NCBI RefSeq assembly: GCF_035917455.1
Contig: NZ_CP109078.1
Coordinates: forward strand, 4,634,001-4,698,000
DNA: 64,000 nucleotides
Direction: 5' to 3'
From: Micromonospora sp. NBC_01796
GTDB taxonomy: Bacteria; Actinomycetota; Actinomycetes; Mycobacteriales; Micromonosporaceae
A program made the translations under genes and the position numbers. This document shows, in pieces, positions 1 through 7,258 of this stretch. A model generated the notes under the pieces. It had not been told where the DNA came from and made no database searches. It was given only the letters and a program-made list of their open reading frames with translations. Every line of letters begins with the position of its first letter. Position 1 is the stretch's first letter.

Positions 1-639
1 CCGTACGAGAACAGCACCGGCAGGTACGCCTACCACTCCTCGAAGTCGTGGGGTGATCCGCTGATGGGCAACGGTCCCTATGTGATGGGGATGGTCAGCG
101 AACTCAAAATCTGGCAGGCCGCAGACGGGTCCGGAAAGCAGATCCGGACCGAACTCGACCCGGAGTTTCCGGACGAGGCGTCCCGCGACTACTGGACCCG
201 CAACCCCCCGCAGCCGAACAAGAAGTTCCCGGAGGCCGGCGGTGCCGACTCGCTGCCGCCGATCGAGATCCGGCCGCTGCCGGCGGACCGCGCGGGCCTG
301 TCCGACCTGCTCAAGGTCGAGCACGGCGCCGGCGCCGTGAGCAAGGAGACCATGACCGTGTACGGGCGCTACGTCGTCCCGCGCCGGACCCGGGCGGAGA
401 TCCTGCGGGTGCTGGCCGACGTACCCGGTTTCCGGTGGCGCGGCGAGGTGACCGACCGGGTCGGACGGGCGGGACTGGCCATCACCTTCGACGACCGCGT
501 ACACGACCAGCAGCACCTCCTGATCTTCAACCCGAAGACCGGAGAACTCACCGCCCACGAACTCGTGCTGCTAGACCCGATGCAGATCACCAGCTACACA
601 ACCCTCCTCGACACCACCCGCACCAACACCCCCGGCTGA
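1..639 (+). CDS. CU044_5270-family protein, C-terminal part (5' end outside window)
   Basis: The frame is open from the first base, so the start lies upstream; 212 residues are visible before the TGA. The fragment has the features I associate with the actinobacterial CU044_5270 family: a W-Q-A-A-D-G-S-G-K stretch near residue 38, an 'Y-x-x-P' linker region rich in Pro, and a C-terminal segment (about residues 115-200) alternating strands such as 'GRAGLAITFDD' with a closing 'KTGELTAHELVLLDP'. In this family the N-terminal part, not visible here, usually carries one membrane segment and the gene usually follows an ECF sigma factor; that is family knowledge, not seen here. Function is unknown. 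The next gene is convergent, and the ORF ends 77 bases before a palindromic repeat. Confidence 0.6.
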   Translation, partial: PYENSTGRYAYHSSKSWGDPLMGNGPYVMGMVSELKIWQAADGSGKQIRTELDPEFPDEASRDYWTRNPPQPNKKFPEAGGADSLPPIEIRPLPADRAGLSDLLKVEHGAGAVSKETMTVYGRYVVPRRTRAEILRVLADVPGFRWRGEVTDRVGRAGLAITFDDRVHDQQHLLIFNPKTGELTAHELVLLDPMQITSYTTLLDTTRTNTPG

Positions 640-715
640 CCCTCCCGTCCCACCCCTCCCGTCCCTCCCCGCCCGTCCTCGCCTCCCGGCCCTCCCCGCC
701 CGTCCTCGCCTCGGC

Positions 716-783
716 GATCTTGCAGTTGTGGTGCCTCATAAAAGTGGTTAATCCGGCATCCTGGGCGCCACAACTGCAAGATC
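716..783. repeat. Intergenic palindromic element, copy 1
   Basis: GATCTTGCAGTTGTGG at 716-731 is matched by its exact reverse complement at 768-783, giving 16-bp arms around a 36-base loop. A second copy with the same arms is at 17443-17511. Both copies lie between convergent genes. The right arm and part of the loop fall inside the 3' end of the kinase-like gene on the minus strand, whose stop codon is in the loop. There is no T-run, so a simple intrinsic terminator is not the only reading; a dispersed REP-like element is as likely. Confidence 0.75.
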
Positions 784-1857
784 AACGGGGGTCGAGGCGG
801 GGGTGGGGAGGGTGCGGGTGATGGGGGTGGCGGGGTAGGGGGTGGTGCGGGTGGTGCCGTGGAGGTGCCAGTAGAAGTCGTTCAGGACGGCGGTGGTGGG
901 GGCGTGGCGGCGGATGATGGCGGTGGCGGTTGGGGGGAGGTTCGCGGGTTGCTCGCCCTCGGCGTACCGGCGGACCAGTTCGTTGCGTTCGGCGGCGGTG
1001 AACCGGCCCTCGACGGTCGGGCCGACCAGGGCGGTGACCAGCCAGTTGACCAGCGTCGTCACCGCGTACGCGGCGTCGTGGCTCGCGTTCGTGACGAGGA
1101 AGTCCCGCTCGGCGGGGGACAGATCGAACCGGGGCGAGGTCGCCAGGCCGAAATCGGCGAGGTAGAGCCGCCGGCCGTCGGTGAGGATGTTGCGAAAGTG
1201 CGGGTCGAAGTGCACCAACCCGTTGCCGTTCATGAAGGCGACGTCGGCGACCAGGTTCCGTTCCACCATGACGCAGGCCGCCTCGACCGCGTCGCTGCCG
1301 AGGGCGACCTGTTCGGTCAGCCAGACGTCCAGCGTCTGCGGCAGGCGTTCGAGGAACAGCACCACGGTGGCGGTGGACCTGGCCGTCGCCAGCAGCCGCT
1401 CCCGTACGGCCGACGAACCGCCCCAGTACGCGACCGTCGCCTCCACGTCGAGGTGTTCCTCCGGCGTCGGCAACACCCCGGGCAGTACGCGCCAGTGGTA
1501 CATCAGCGGGAAGCTCTCGCTCTGCCCGGCGAGCACCCAGTTCGTCGTCATGACGTTCGCGGCCAGTTCCCGCCACACGCCGAAGCTCGGGCCACCGACG
1601 CCGTACTGGTTGGCGGTGGGAAGTTGGAACATGTTCGCGGTGGACCTGACGTTGCCGGGCTGCCGTTCCAGGTCGGTCAGGGGTACGCGCTTCGCGAAGA
1701 CCGGTACGCCCTCGACCTCCAGCGCCACCGCCGCGCCCCCGATACCGGAGACGATCGGCGGCGCCTCGTCCACCAGCCCGCCGAGTTGCCGGTCACCGAG
1801 CAGTGCCAGGGCGGTGGAGACGGCCGAATATCTGTGCAGCCGGGCGGAGTGGGACAT
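748..1857 (-). CDS. Protein-kinase-fold protein (putative Ser/Thr kinase or aminoglycoside-kinase-like)
   Basis: The 369-residue protein carries the minimal kinase-fold motifs: a lysine in 'VFAKRV' (K56, candidate ATP-binding lysine), a catalytic loop H216-F-D218-PHFR-N223 and a D235-F-G metal-binding triad. This matches the eukaryotic-like kinase pattern HxDxxxxN...DFG. A glycine-rich loop is not obvious near the N-terminus, and there is no membrane segment or PASTA-type sensor, so the protein is probably cytoplasmic. Substrate unknown. The last 15 or so residues are encoded within the palindromic repeat at 716-783, which suggests that the repeat inserted into or replaced the original gene end. 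It is transcribed toward the convergent CU044_5270-type gene and sits alone on its strand, upstream of nothing obviously related. I am fairly sure of the fold and have no basis for a substrate. Confidence 0.7.
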   Translation of the reverse strand: MSHSARLHRYSAVSTALALLGDRQLGGLVDEAPPIVSGIGGAAVALEVEGVPVFAKRVPLTDLERQPGNVRSTANMFQLPTANQYGVGGPSFGVWRELAANVMTTNWVLAGQSESFPLMYHWRVLPGVLPTPEEHLDVEATVAYWGGSSAVRERLLATARSTATVVLFLERLPQTLDVWLTEQVALGSDAVEAACVMVERNLVADVAFMNGNGLVHFDPHFRNILTDGRRLYLADFGLATSPRFDLSPAERDFLVTNASHDAAYAVTTLVNWLVTALVGPTVEGRFTAAERNELVRRYAEGEQPANLPPTATAIIRRHAPTTAVLNDFYWHLHGTTRTTPYPATPITRTLPTPASTPVDLAVVAPRMPD

Positions 1858-1945
1858 GCCGGAAAGTCTATGGAGTCACATCGATCGACATTGGCCGGCG
1901 AATAAATCGGGCCAGCCCAGCGAGCGGGGGGAGAGACGAGTGTGG

Positions 1946-2134
1946 TCAGCGGCCCTTGACCGTGGTGACGAACGCCTGCCACGCCGTGGGGTCGAAGGTC
2001 AGAGCGGGCCCCTGGCGGTCCTTGCTGTCGCGTACGCCGACGATGCCGGGCAGGTTGTCGGCCACCTCGACGCAGGTGTCACCGCCGTTGGACGAGCGGG
2101 TGGACTTGCGCCAGGTCGCGCCGGTCAGCTCCAT
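1946..2134 (-). CDS. DUF397 protein, second copy of a tandem pair
   Basis: This 62-residue protein begins MELTGATWRKSTRSS and has the DUF397 hallmarks: a W-x-KS-x-S start, 'C-V-E-V-A' in the middle, 'V-R-D-S-K-D' and 'P-x-A-W-x-A-F' near the end. I chose the internal ATG because homology begins exactly there and the sequence upstream does not resemble the family. It differs from the adjacent DUF397 protein at only 7 of 62 positions, so the pair is a recent tandem duplication. DUF397 proteins typically accompany DUF5753 HTH regulators (WhiJ/Scr1 systems) in Streptomyces and relatives. They are thought to act as small partners or antagonists of the regulator. Its own role is inferred from the neighbourhood only. 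Confidence 0.88.
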   Translation of the reverse strand: MELTGATWRKSTRSSNGGDTCVEVADNLPGIVGVRDSKDRQGPALTFDPTAWQAFVTTVKGR

Positions 2135-2190
2135 GTCTACGCCTCTCCCTTGATCAGGTTGGTGGACCGGTGGCCGGTGGGGCAGTGGTG

Positions 2191-2379
2191 TCAGCGTCCC
2201 TTGACCGTACGGACGAACGCCTGCCACGCCGTAGGTTCGAAGGTGAGCACGGGCCCCTGGCGGTCCTTGCTGTCGCGTACGCCGACGATGCCGGAGAGGT
2301 TGTCGGCCACCTCGATGCAGGTGTTGCCGCCGTTGGACGAGCGGGTGGACGTACGCCAGGTCGCGCCGGTCAGCTCCAT
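2191..2379 (-). CDS. DUF397 protein, first copy, overlapping the HTH gene
   Basis: This is a 62-residue DUF397 protein (starts MELTGATWRTSTRSS; 'C-I-E-V-A', 'V-R-D-S-K-D', 'P-T-A-W-Q-A-F'). Its ATG lies inside the last codons of the upstream HTH-DUF5753 gene, a 10-base overlap that implies translational coupling and a roughly fixed ratio of the two products. The same 10-base overlap is found in the second module at 36 kb. The spacing to the duplicated DUF397 gene downstream is about 56 bases, with no terminator visible. Known biology of the family (whiJ/bldB-like and Scr1 systems) ties such proteins to developmental or antibiotic control in Streptomyces; whether this module does that is unknown. 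Confidence 0.88.
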   Translation of the reverse strand: MELTGATWRTSTRSSNGGNTCIEVADNLSGIVGVRDSKDRQGPVLTFEPTAWQAFVRTVKGR

Positions 2380-3173
2380 GTCTGTGCCACTTCCTTGATC
2401 AGGTTGACAGATTGCCGGTGCGGCAATGCCTCGCCCCGAATACGCTCCCACGTCTCCTGGAGAGTCGCAATGTCGTTGGTGTGGCTGAAGACCTGGCCTC
2501 TGAGTTGGTTGTCCAGGTAGGCCACCCAGCTGCCGTCGTCGAATCCGGCGAGCAGGAACGGGCCGTTCAACCCGACGTGTACGCCGACCTCGTATGGCAC
2601 CACGTGGATGTCGATGTGCGGCAGTTCGGTCAGGGCAACCAGGTGATCGAGTTGTTCGACCATTGCCTTTCTGTCGCCCACCCGCCGATGCAGGGTCGCT
2701 TCGTCCAGAACGGCGATGAGCTGGGCTGGCTCCTCGCGGGTCAGGATGGACTGCCGTTCCAGTCGCGCGGTGACCCGGCGGTCGACCTCCTCTGCCTTCA
2801 GTGGACGACCGGAGAGGATGACGGCGCGGGCGTACGCCTCGGTCTGGAGCAGGCCCGGCACCAGGTTCGGCTGGAACGTGCGGAAGAGCTTCGCCTCCTG
2901 CTCGGCCTCCCGCCAGGGGCGGAACCAGGTCGGCTCACCTTCTCGCAGGGCGATCTTCAAAAGCTGGACCAGTAGGCCGCCGGTTTGTAACACCTCGTCC
3001 ACCCGCTTCAGGAGCGGGACGTCCGGCGGGCGGGTGCCCACCTCCGCCGCGCTGATCGACGAGGCCGAAAAGTTGATCTTTTTGCCGAACTCCTCCTGGT
3101 TCATCCCGGCGGTGGTACGCAGCCGGCGTAGCTGGAATCGGATCAGATCCATGGTCGGGGTGTCGGTTGTCAT
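2370..3173 (-). CDS. XRE-type HTH regulator with DUF5753 (Scr1/WhiJ-like)
   Basis: The 267-residue protein has an N-terminal XRE helix-turn-helix (about residues 12-65; 'LRRLRTTAGMNQEEFGKK' then 'SASSISAAEVGTRPP'). A DUF5753 ligand-like domain follows from about residue 95 ('EQEAKLFRTFQPNLVPGLLQTEAYAR', later 'HVVPYEVGVHVGLNGPF'). I chose the ATG at 3173 because GGGAGG lies 7 bases upstream and the HTH begins a few residues in; a longer in-frame ORF upstream has no family similarity. It heads a three-gene module with two DUF397 genes and overlaps the first by 10 bases. Such regulators are proposed to be antitoxin-like or signal-responsive repressors; autoregulation is likely but not shown. 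Confidence 0.88.
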   Translation of the reverse strand: MTTDTPTMDLIRFQLRRLRTTAGMNQEEFGKKINFSASSISAAEVGTRPPDVPLLKRVDEVLQTGGLLVQLLKIALREGEPTWFRPWREAEQEAKLFRTFQPNLVPGLLQTEAYARAVILSGRPLKAEEVDRRVTARLERQSILTREEPAQLIAVLDEATLHRRVGDRKAMVEQLDHLVALTELPHIDIHVVPYEVGVHVGLNGPFLLAGFDDGSWVAYLDNQLRGQVFSHTNDIATLQETWERIRGEALPHRQSVNLIKEVAQTWS

Positions 3174-3444
3174 ATCGCCTCCCGTGATTGCCGCCGGTAT
3201 GGGGGACGACCGTAGTCGGGTGCTGCCCGAACGGGTGACCGACTGCCCGGTAGTCGACAAGGAAGTCCTCTGTTGGGGCAGGGCGGTGGCAGCGCGGTGG
3301 CAATGTGTGGCGTGGTTGTGGAACCGGTACGAAGTGGGCGGAGGCCCATGGGCTCCTCGTCCGTGAGTCCTGATCATGTTTGGTGCAAACCCCGGTCGGG
3401 CAAACCTGGCCGCAACCGAAACATGAACGAGAGGTGGCCCGAGG

Positions 3445-3960
3445 GTGTCCAAGGAGACCGAGAAGCAGCGCTGGCAGCGCAACTTCGCCGATCTGCTCCA
3501 GGAGTTGAGGGTCGCACAGACCGGCGTGCAGATCCTGTTCGCGTTCCTGCTCACGCTCCCGTTCAGCAACGGCTTCCCGGACACGAGCCAGTTCCAGAAG
3601 GACGTGTACGTGGTGGCGCTGCTCGCCGCCGCCGCCGCGACCGCGCTGATCATCTCGCCGGTTGCATTCCACCGGGCGTTGTTCCGTCAGGGTCGCAAGC
3701 CCGAACTGGTGCTCTTCGCGCACAGCATGGCCACCGGTGGGCTGGGCTTCATGCTGATCGCGATGGTCAGCTCGGTGCTGCTGATCACCGACTTCGTGTT
3801 GCCGCGACCGATCGCGTTCGTGCTGAGCGGGCTGACCGCGCTCTGGTTCCTGACCTTCTGGGCCGGGCTGCCGTACCTGCGGCGCAAGTGGGGCGAGGAC
3901 GACGACGAGGACGAGGACGCGGCCGAGGACGACGAGCCGAGGGTGTTGCCGGGGAGCTGA
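3445..3960 (+). CDS. DUF6328-type four-helix membrane protein
   Basis: This 171-residue protein starts with GTG and has a basic, charged N-terminus ('KETEKQRWQRNFADLLQELRVAQTGVQ'). Four hydrophobic segments follow at roughly residues 30-45, 56-77, 100-121 and 125-146, and the tail is highly acidic ('GEDDDEDEDAAEDDE'). Arrangement and the N-terminal 'LLQELRVAQTG' motif match the DUF6328 family of actinobacteria as I remember it. Function is unknown. It is divergent from the HTH module, separated by about 270 bases. It is alone on its strand and followed by a long non-coding region. Confidence 0.72.
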   Translation: MSKETEKQRWQRNFADLLQELRVAQTGVQILFAFLLTLPFSNGFPDTSQFQKDVYVVALLAAAAATALIISPVAFHRALFRQGRKPELVLFAHSMATGGLGFMLIAMVSSVLLITDFVLPRPIAFVLSGLTALWFLTFWAGLPYLRRKWGEDDDEDEDAAEDDEPRVLPGS

Positions 3961-4363
3961 CCGGGGCCGAGACGTGGTTTCGGAGCGTCACCGGTCGATG
4001 TCGAAGAGTTGAGCCAGATTCACTAAAAAAACTATCGCGGTTGAGGTAGATATTCCTTGCCGGGCAGGGTAACGTTCCTGGTGTCGAGAGAGCACGATCA
4101 ACAAAGACGCGGACGGACTGCCCGGGATGTGAGGACACGACCGGCAGAGAAGTTGGGGCCAGGCACCTGAAGAGGGCTCCGGCTTGATCGAGTGTCGTCG
4201 AAAGTGCATGGGGCCAGGTGGTTTGCTAGGGGCTCCGGCAGCGACAGACACCGCAGTGGTAGCAAGTAGCAGTAGCAAGGTAAGTGGAAGTAACGGTTAG
4301 TAGGAACAGCAAGGTAAGTAGAGGAATCAGAGGAAAGGGGAGGGAAAGACACCGTTGGATCGC
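3961..4363 (+). other. Non-coding region with purine-rich, AT-richer tract
   Basis: I see no convincing gene here. The stretch has runs such as 'cactaaaaaaactatcg' and, from about 4245 to 4345, an almost pyrimidine-free plus strand with AGCAAGGTAAGT repeated at 4274-4285 and 4308-4319. Composition differs sharply from the flanking genes. It probably belongs to the promoter and leader of the structured RNA and MerR gene that follow. Confidence 0.5.
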
Positions 4364-4560
4364 CCGTCGGCGACGCTCTTGTGCGTCGGACGGACACCGT
4401 AGTCCCATCGGAACGAAAGGTGGTCTCCGGTCACGATTATGCGATCCTCGCACCGCCAGCCGCTTCAGACGGCCGGTGCGCACACGAGAGACCGGCGTCA
4501 GCGCCGGTAAATGGTGTTCAACCCAAGACCCTGGGCCCCGGTGCTTCGGCACCGGGGCCC
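4364..4560 (+). ncRNA. Candidate structured RNA or long leader upstream of merR
   Basis: Four helices can be drawn by eye. CCGTC (4364-4368) plus CGACGC (4371-4376) pair with GCGTCG/GACGG (4383-4393) around a six-base loop. GGTCTC (4422-4427) pairs with GAGACC (4488-4493) and encloses CGCACCG/CGGTGCG (4449-4455/4474-4480). A perfect 12-bp helix GGGCCCCGGTGC with a TTCG tetraloop closes at 4560, 18 bases before the merR start. Such density of exact pairing is unusual for spacer. It could be a small RNA ending in that terminator-like hairpin, or a cis-acting leader that controls merR by attenuation. I do not recognise an Rfam family. Confidence 0.4.
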
Positions 4561-4578
4561 TCGTGACGCGGAGGTGCA

Positions 4579-4887
4579 ATGGGTCAAGACCCGAACACGA
4601 CGTTCGACGACGAGCACTACCCCGCCTACACCATGGGCCGGGCCGCGGAGATGCTCGGGATCACCCCGGGATTCCTGCGCAGCCTGGACGAGGCGAAACT
4701 GATCGAACCCCAACGCTCGGCCGGCGGCCACCGCCGATACTCCCGTTACCAGTTGCGCCTCGCCGCCCGGGCGCGGGAACTGGTCGACCAGGGCACCGCC
4801 CTCGACGCGGCCTGCCGGATCATCATCCTCGAAGACCAGCTTGAGGAAGCGCTGCGGATCAACGAGGAGCTGCGCGGACGCGAGTGA
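4579..4887 (+). CDS. Short MerR-family regulator
   Basis: The 102-residue protein is a MerR-type winged HTH ('YTMGRAAEMLGITPGFLRSLDEAKLI', then 'SAGGHRRYSRYQL') followed only by a short amphipathic helix (about residues 65-102, 'ALDAACRIIILEDQLEEALRINEELRGRE') suited to dimerisation. It lacks the C-terminal ligand domain of classical MerR proteins, so it resembles BldC/HspR-size regulators rather than metal or drug sensors. GGAGG lies 6 bases before the ATG. The gene has an unusually long structured 5' region, which suggests post-transcriptional or attenuation control, and a perfect palindrome just after its stop. Target genes are unknown. Confidence 0.85.
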   Translation: MGQDPNTTFDDEHYPAYTMGRAAEMLGITPGFLRSLDEAKLIEPQRSAGGHRRYSRYQLRLAARARELVDQGTALDAACRIIILEDQLEEALRINEELRGRE

Positions 4888-4893
4888 CCGACC

Positions 4894-4921
4894 CCGGTAC
4901 GCCGACCGGTCGGCGTACCGG
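4894..4921 (+). terminator. Perfect 28-base palindrome after merR
   Basis: CCGGTACGCCGACC is followed directly by its reverse complement, six bases after the merR stop codon. It would form a strong hairpin typical of high-GC actinobacterial terminators that lack a U-run. Confidence 0.65.
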
Positions 4922-5045
4922 CACAGGTGCCGTTCGTTGCCGGAATCCTGGGGAGTGCACGAACCTACCGCTGGGTAACAGAGCGCAGTAGCGTTGTCCG
5001 TGCAGGGCAACGCGGGCTTGCACCGTACCTCGCTAGGGGGTTGCC

Positions 5046-7229
5046 ATGACCACCACGCAGAACGACCGGCCGGCGGCGGACGGCACCGACGAACCGGGGC
5101 CGACCAGCTCGAAGGACGGAGCCGGACCACTGCCCAAGGAGGCCGGTCAGGTCTCCGAAAAGGAGGCCCGCCAGGTCGCCGAGGCGGCCCGGCAGACCGA
5201 CTGGGGCAAACCGAGCTTCGGCAAGGAACTCTTCCTCGGCCGGTTCCGGCTCGACCTGATCGACCCGTGGCCGCGAACCGACCCGGACCGCGCCGGCAAG
5301 GCCGAGGAGTTCCTTGCCCGGCTCGACACCTACGTGCGCACCGAGGTCGACGGCGCCCGGATCGAACGCGACGCGAAGATCCCGGACGAGGTGTTCCACG
5401 GGCTGGCCCGGCTCGGCGCCTTCGGGATGAAAATCGACGAGGAGTACGGCGGCCTCGGGCTGTCGAACCTGCACTACTGCAGGGCCCTGACCCTCGCCGG
5501 GTCGGCCAGCCCGGCGATCGGGGCGCTGCTCTCCGCCCACCAGTCGATCGGTGTGCCGCAGCCGTTGAAGATGTTCGGTTCCGACGAGCAGAAGCAGCGT
5601 TTCCTGCCCCGGCTCGCCGCCGGTGAGGTCTCCGCCTTCCTGCTCACCGAGCCCGACGTCGGCTCCGACCCGGCCCGGGTCGGCACCACCGCCGAACCCA
5701 CCGAGGACGGCACCGGGTACCGGCTCAACGGGGTCAAGCTCTGGGCCACCAACGGCACCGTCGCCACCCTGCTCGTGGTGATGGCCCGGGTCCCGGCCGC
5801 CGAGGGTCGGCGCGGCGGGATCACCGCGTTCGTGGTCGAGGGCGACTCGCCGGGCATCACCGTGGAACGACGCAACGAGTTCCTCGGCCTGCGCGGGCTG
5901 GAGAACAGCGTCACCCGGTTCCACGACGTCTTCGTGCCGAACGAGAACGTCATCGGCGCCGAGGGCAAGGGGCTGAAGATCGCCCTGACCACGCTCAACA
6001 CCGGACGGCTGTCGCTGCCCGCGATGTGTGTCGGTGCCGCCAAGTGGTCGCTCAACGTGGCCCGCGAATGGTCCGCCGAGCGGATCCAGTGGGGGCGCCC
6101 GGTCGGGCAGCACGAGGCGGTGGCGAAGAAACTCTCCTTCATCGCCGCCAGCACGTACGGCCTGGAGACGATGCTCGACCTCTGCTGCCTGCTCGCCGAC
6201 GACAACCGCAACGACATCCGGATCGAAGCGGCCCTGGTCAAGCTCTACGCCAGCGAGATCGCCTGGCAGATCGGCGACGAACTGGTCCAGATCCGGGGCG
6301 GGCGGGGTTACGAGACCGCGGACTCGATCGCCGCCCGAGGTGAACGCGCCGCCGGGGTCGAACAGCTCCTGCGCGACCTGCGGATCAACCGGATCTTCGA
6401 GGGCTCCACCGAGATCATGCACCTGCTGATCGCCCGCGAGGCGGTCGACGCCCACCTCGCCGTCGCCGGAGACATCATCGATCCCGACGCCGGACTCGGC
6501 CGCAAGGCCCGCGCCGCAGCCACCGCCGGAGCCTTCTACGCAAAATGGCTGCCGACGCTCACCGTCGGTCGCGGCCAGCAACCCACCTCGTACGCCGAGT
6601 TCGGCCCGTTGGCCCAGCACCTGCGTTACGTCGAGCGGTCCTCCCGGAAGCTGGCCCGGTCGACCTTCTACGCGATGTCCCGCTGGCAGGGCAAACTCGA
6701 ACGCAAGCAGGCGTTCCTCGGCCGGATCGTGGACATCGGCGCGGAACTGTTCGCGATGGCGGCGGTCGCCGTCCGGGCCCGCGCCGAATCCGAGCAGCGC
6801 CCCGAGGGCGTCGAACTGGCCGACCTGTTCTGCCGCCAGGCCCGGTCCAGGGCCGAAATCCTTTTCCACACGCTCTGGGAGAACACCGACTCGGTCGACG
6901 CGGCGGCGGCCAAGCGGATCCTCGCCGGCCGGTACGCGTTCGTCGAGGACGGTGTGATCACCCCGGCCGCCGAGCGGGAGTGGGTCGCCGCCTGGGAGCC
7001 GGGCCCGTCGACCGTGCCGGACGTACGCCGCCGCATCCCACCGGACCCGTCCACTGCCGCCGCCCGGCCGGAGGCGGCGGATTCGTCACCAGACGATCAG
7101 GATGACCAGGGCGACCACGGCCAGGTTGAGCGGGATCAGGAGCAGGTAGGCGATCCGGGGGATGCCCCGACCCCGCTGGGCGGCCCAGAGCAGGGCAGCC
7201 GCGTAGAGCAGCAGAAGGACGCTCAGTAG
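5046..7229 (+). CDS. Acyl-CoA dehydrogenase (FadE-type), with antisense-derived tail
   Basis: The 727-residue protein is a flavin-dependent acyl-CoA dehydrogenase of the longer FadE type, catalysing the first oxidation of fatty acyl-CoA beta-oxidation. Visible features are 'FLLTEPDVGSDPA' (FAD/substrate signature, about residue 200), 'GLRGLENSVTRFHDVFVP', 'GRLSLPAMCVGAAKWSLNVAREW' and 'QIRGGRGYETADSIA...DLRINRIFEGSTEIMHLLIAR' (C-terminal FAD signature, about residues 415-460). An extra helical domain follows. The start is the ATG 8 bases after AGGGGG. The final 48 or so residues (Asp/Gln/Glu-rich from 'SSPDDQDDQG') read across the opposite strand of a small membrane-protein gene and do not look like family sequence. 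The stop appears to have been lost or displaced. Confidence 0.92.
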   Translation: MTTTQNDRPAADGTDEPGPTSSKDGAGPLPKEAGQVSEKEARQVAEAARQTDWGKPSFGKELFLGRFRLDLIDPWPRTDPDRAGKAEEFLARLDTYVRTEVDGARIERDAKIPDEVFHGLARLGAFGMKIDEEYGGLGLSNLHYCRALTLAGSASPAIGALLSAHQSIGVPQPLKMFGSDEQKQRFLPRLAAGEVSAFLLTEPDVGSDPARVGTTAEPTEDGTGYRLNGVKLWATNGTVATLLVVMARVPAAEGRRGGITAFVVEGDSPGITVERRNEFLGLRGLENSVTRFHDVFVPNENVIGAEGKGLKIALTTLNTGRLSLPAMCVGAAKWSLNVAREWSAERIQWGRPVGQHEAVAKKLSFIAASTYGLETMLDLCCLLADDNRNDIRIEAALVKLYASEIAWQIGDELVQIRGGRGYETADSIAARGERAAGVEQLLRDLRINRIFEGSTEIMHLLIAREAVDAHLAVAGDIIDPDAGLGRKARAAATAGAFYAKWLPTLTVGRGQQPTSYAEFGPLAQHLRYVERSSRKLARSTFYAMSRWQGKLERKQAFLGRIVDIGAELFAMAAVAVRARAESEQRPEGVELADLFCRQARSRAEILFHTLWENTDSVDAAAAKRILAGRYAFVEDGVITPAAEREWVAAWEPGPSTVPDVRRRIPPDPSTAAARPEAADSSPDDQDDQGDHGQVERDQEQVGDPGDAPTPLGGPEQGSRVEQQKDAQ

Positions 7230-7247
7230 GCCCAGCAGGATACGCAC
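7086..7247 (-). CDS. Small two-helix membrane protein, antisense to the FadE tail
   Basis: A GTG-initiated 53-residue ORF reads 'RILLGLLSVLLLLYAAALL' then 'WAAQRGRGIPRIAY' then 'LLLIPLNLAVVALVILIVW'. This gives two clean transmembrane helices joined by a basic loop, a topology typical of genuine small membrane proteins. It starts 11 bases after the stop of the upstream minus-strand gene, so it is probably the last gene of a membrane-protein operon. It overlaps the 3' end of the convergent acyl-CoA dehydrogenase gene by 144 bases. No strong Shine-Dalgarno sequence is visible, so translational coupling is likely. Function unknown. The alternative is that it is noncoding and the dehydrogenase tail is real; the hydrophobic pattern makes that less likely. 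Confidence 0.65.
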   Translation of the reverse strand: MRILLGLLSVLLLLYAAALLWAAQRGRGIPRIAYLLLIPLNLAVVALVILIVW

Positions 7248-7258
7248 AGTTGTCGACT

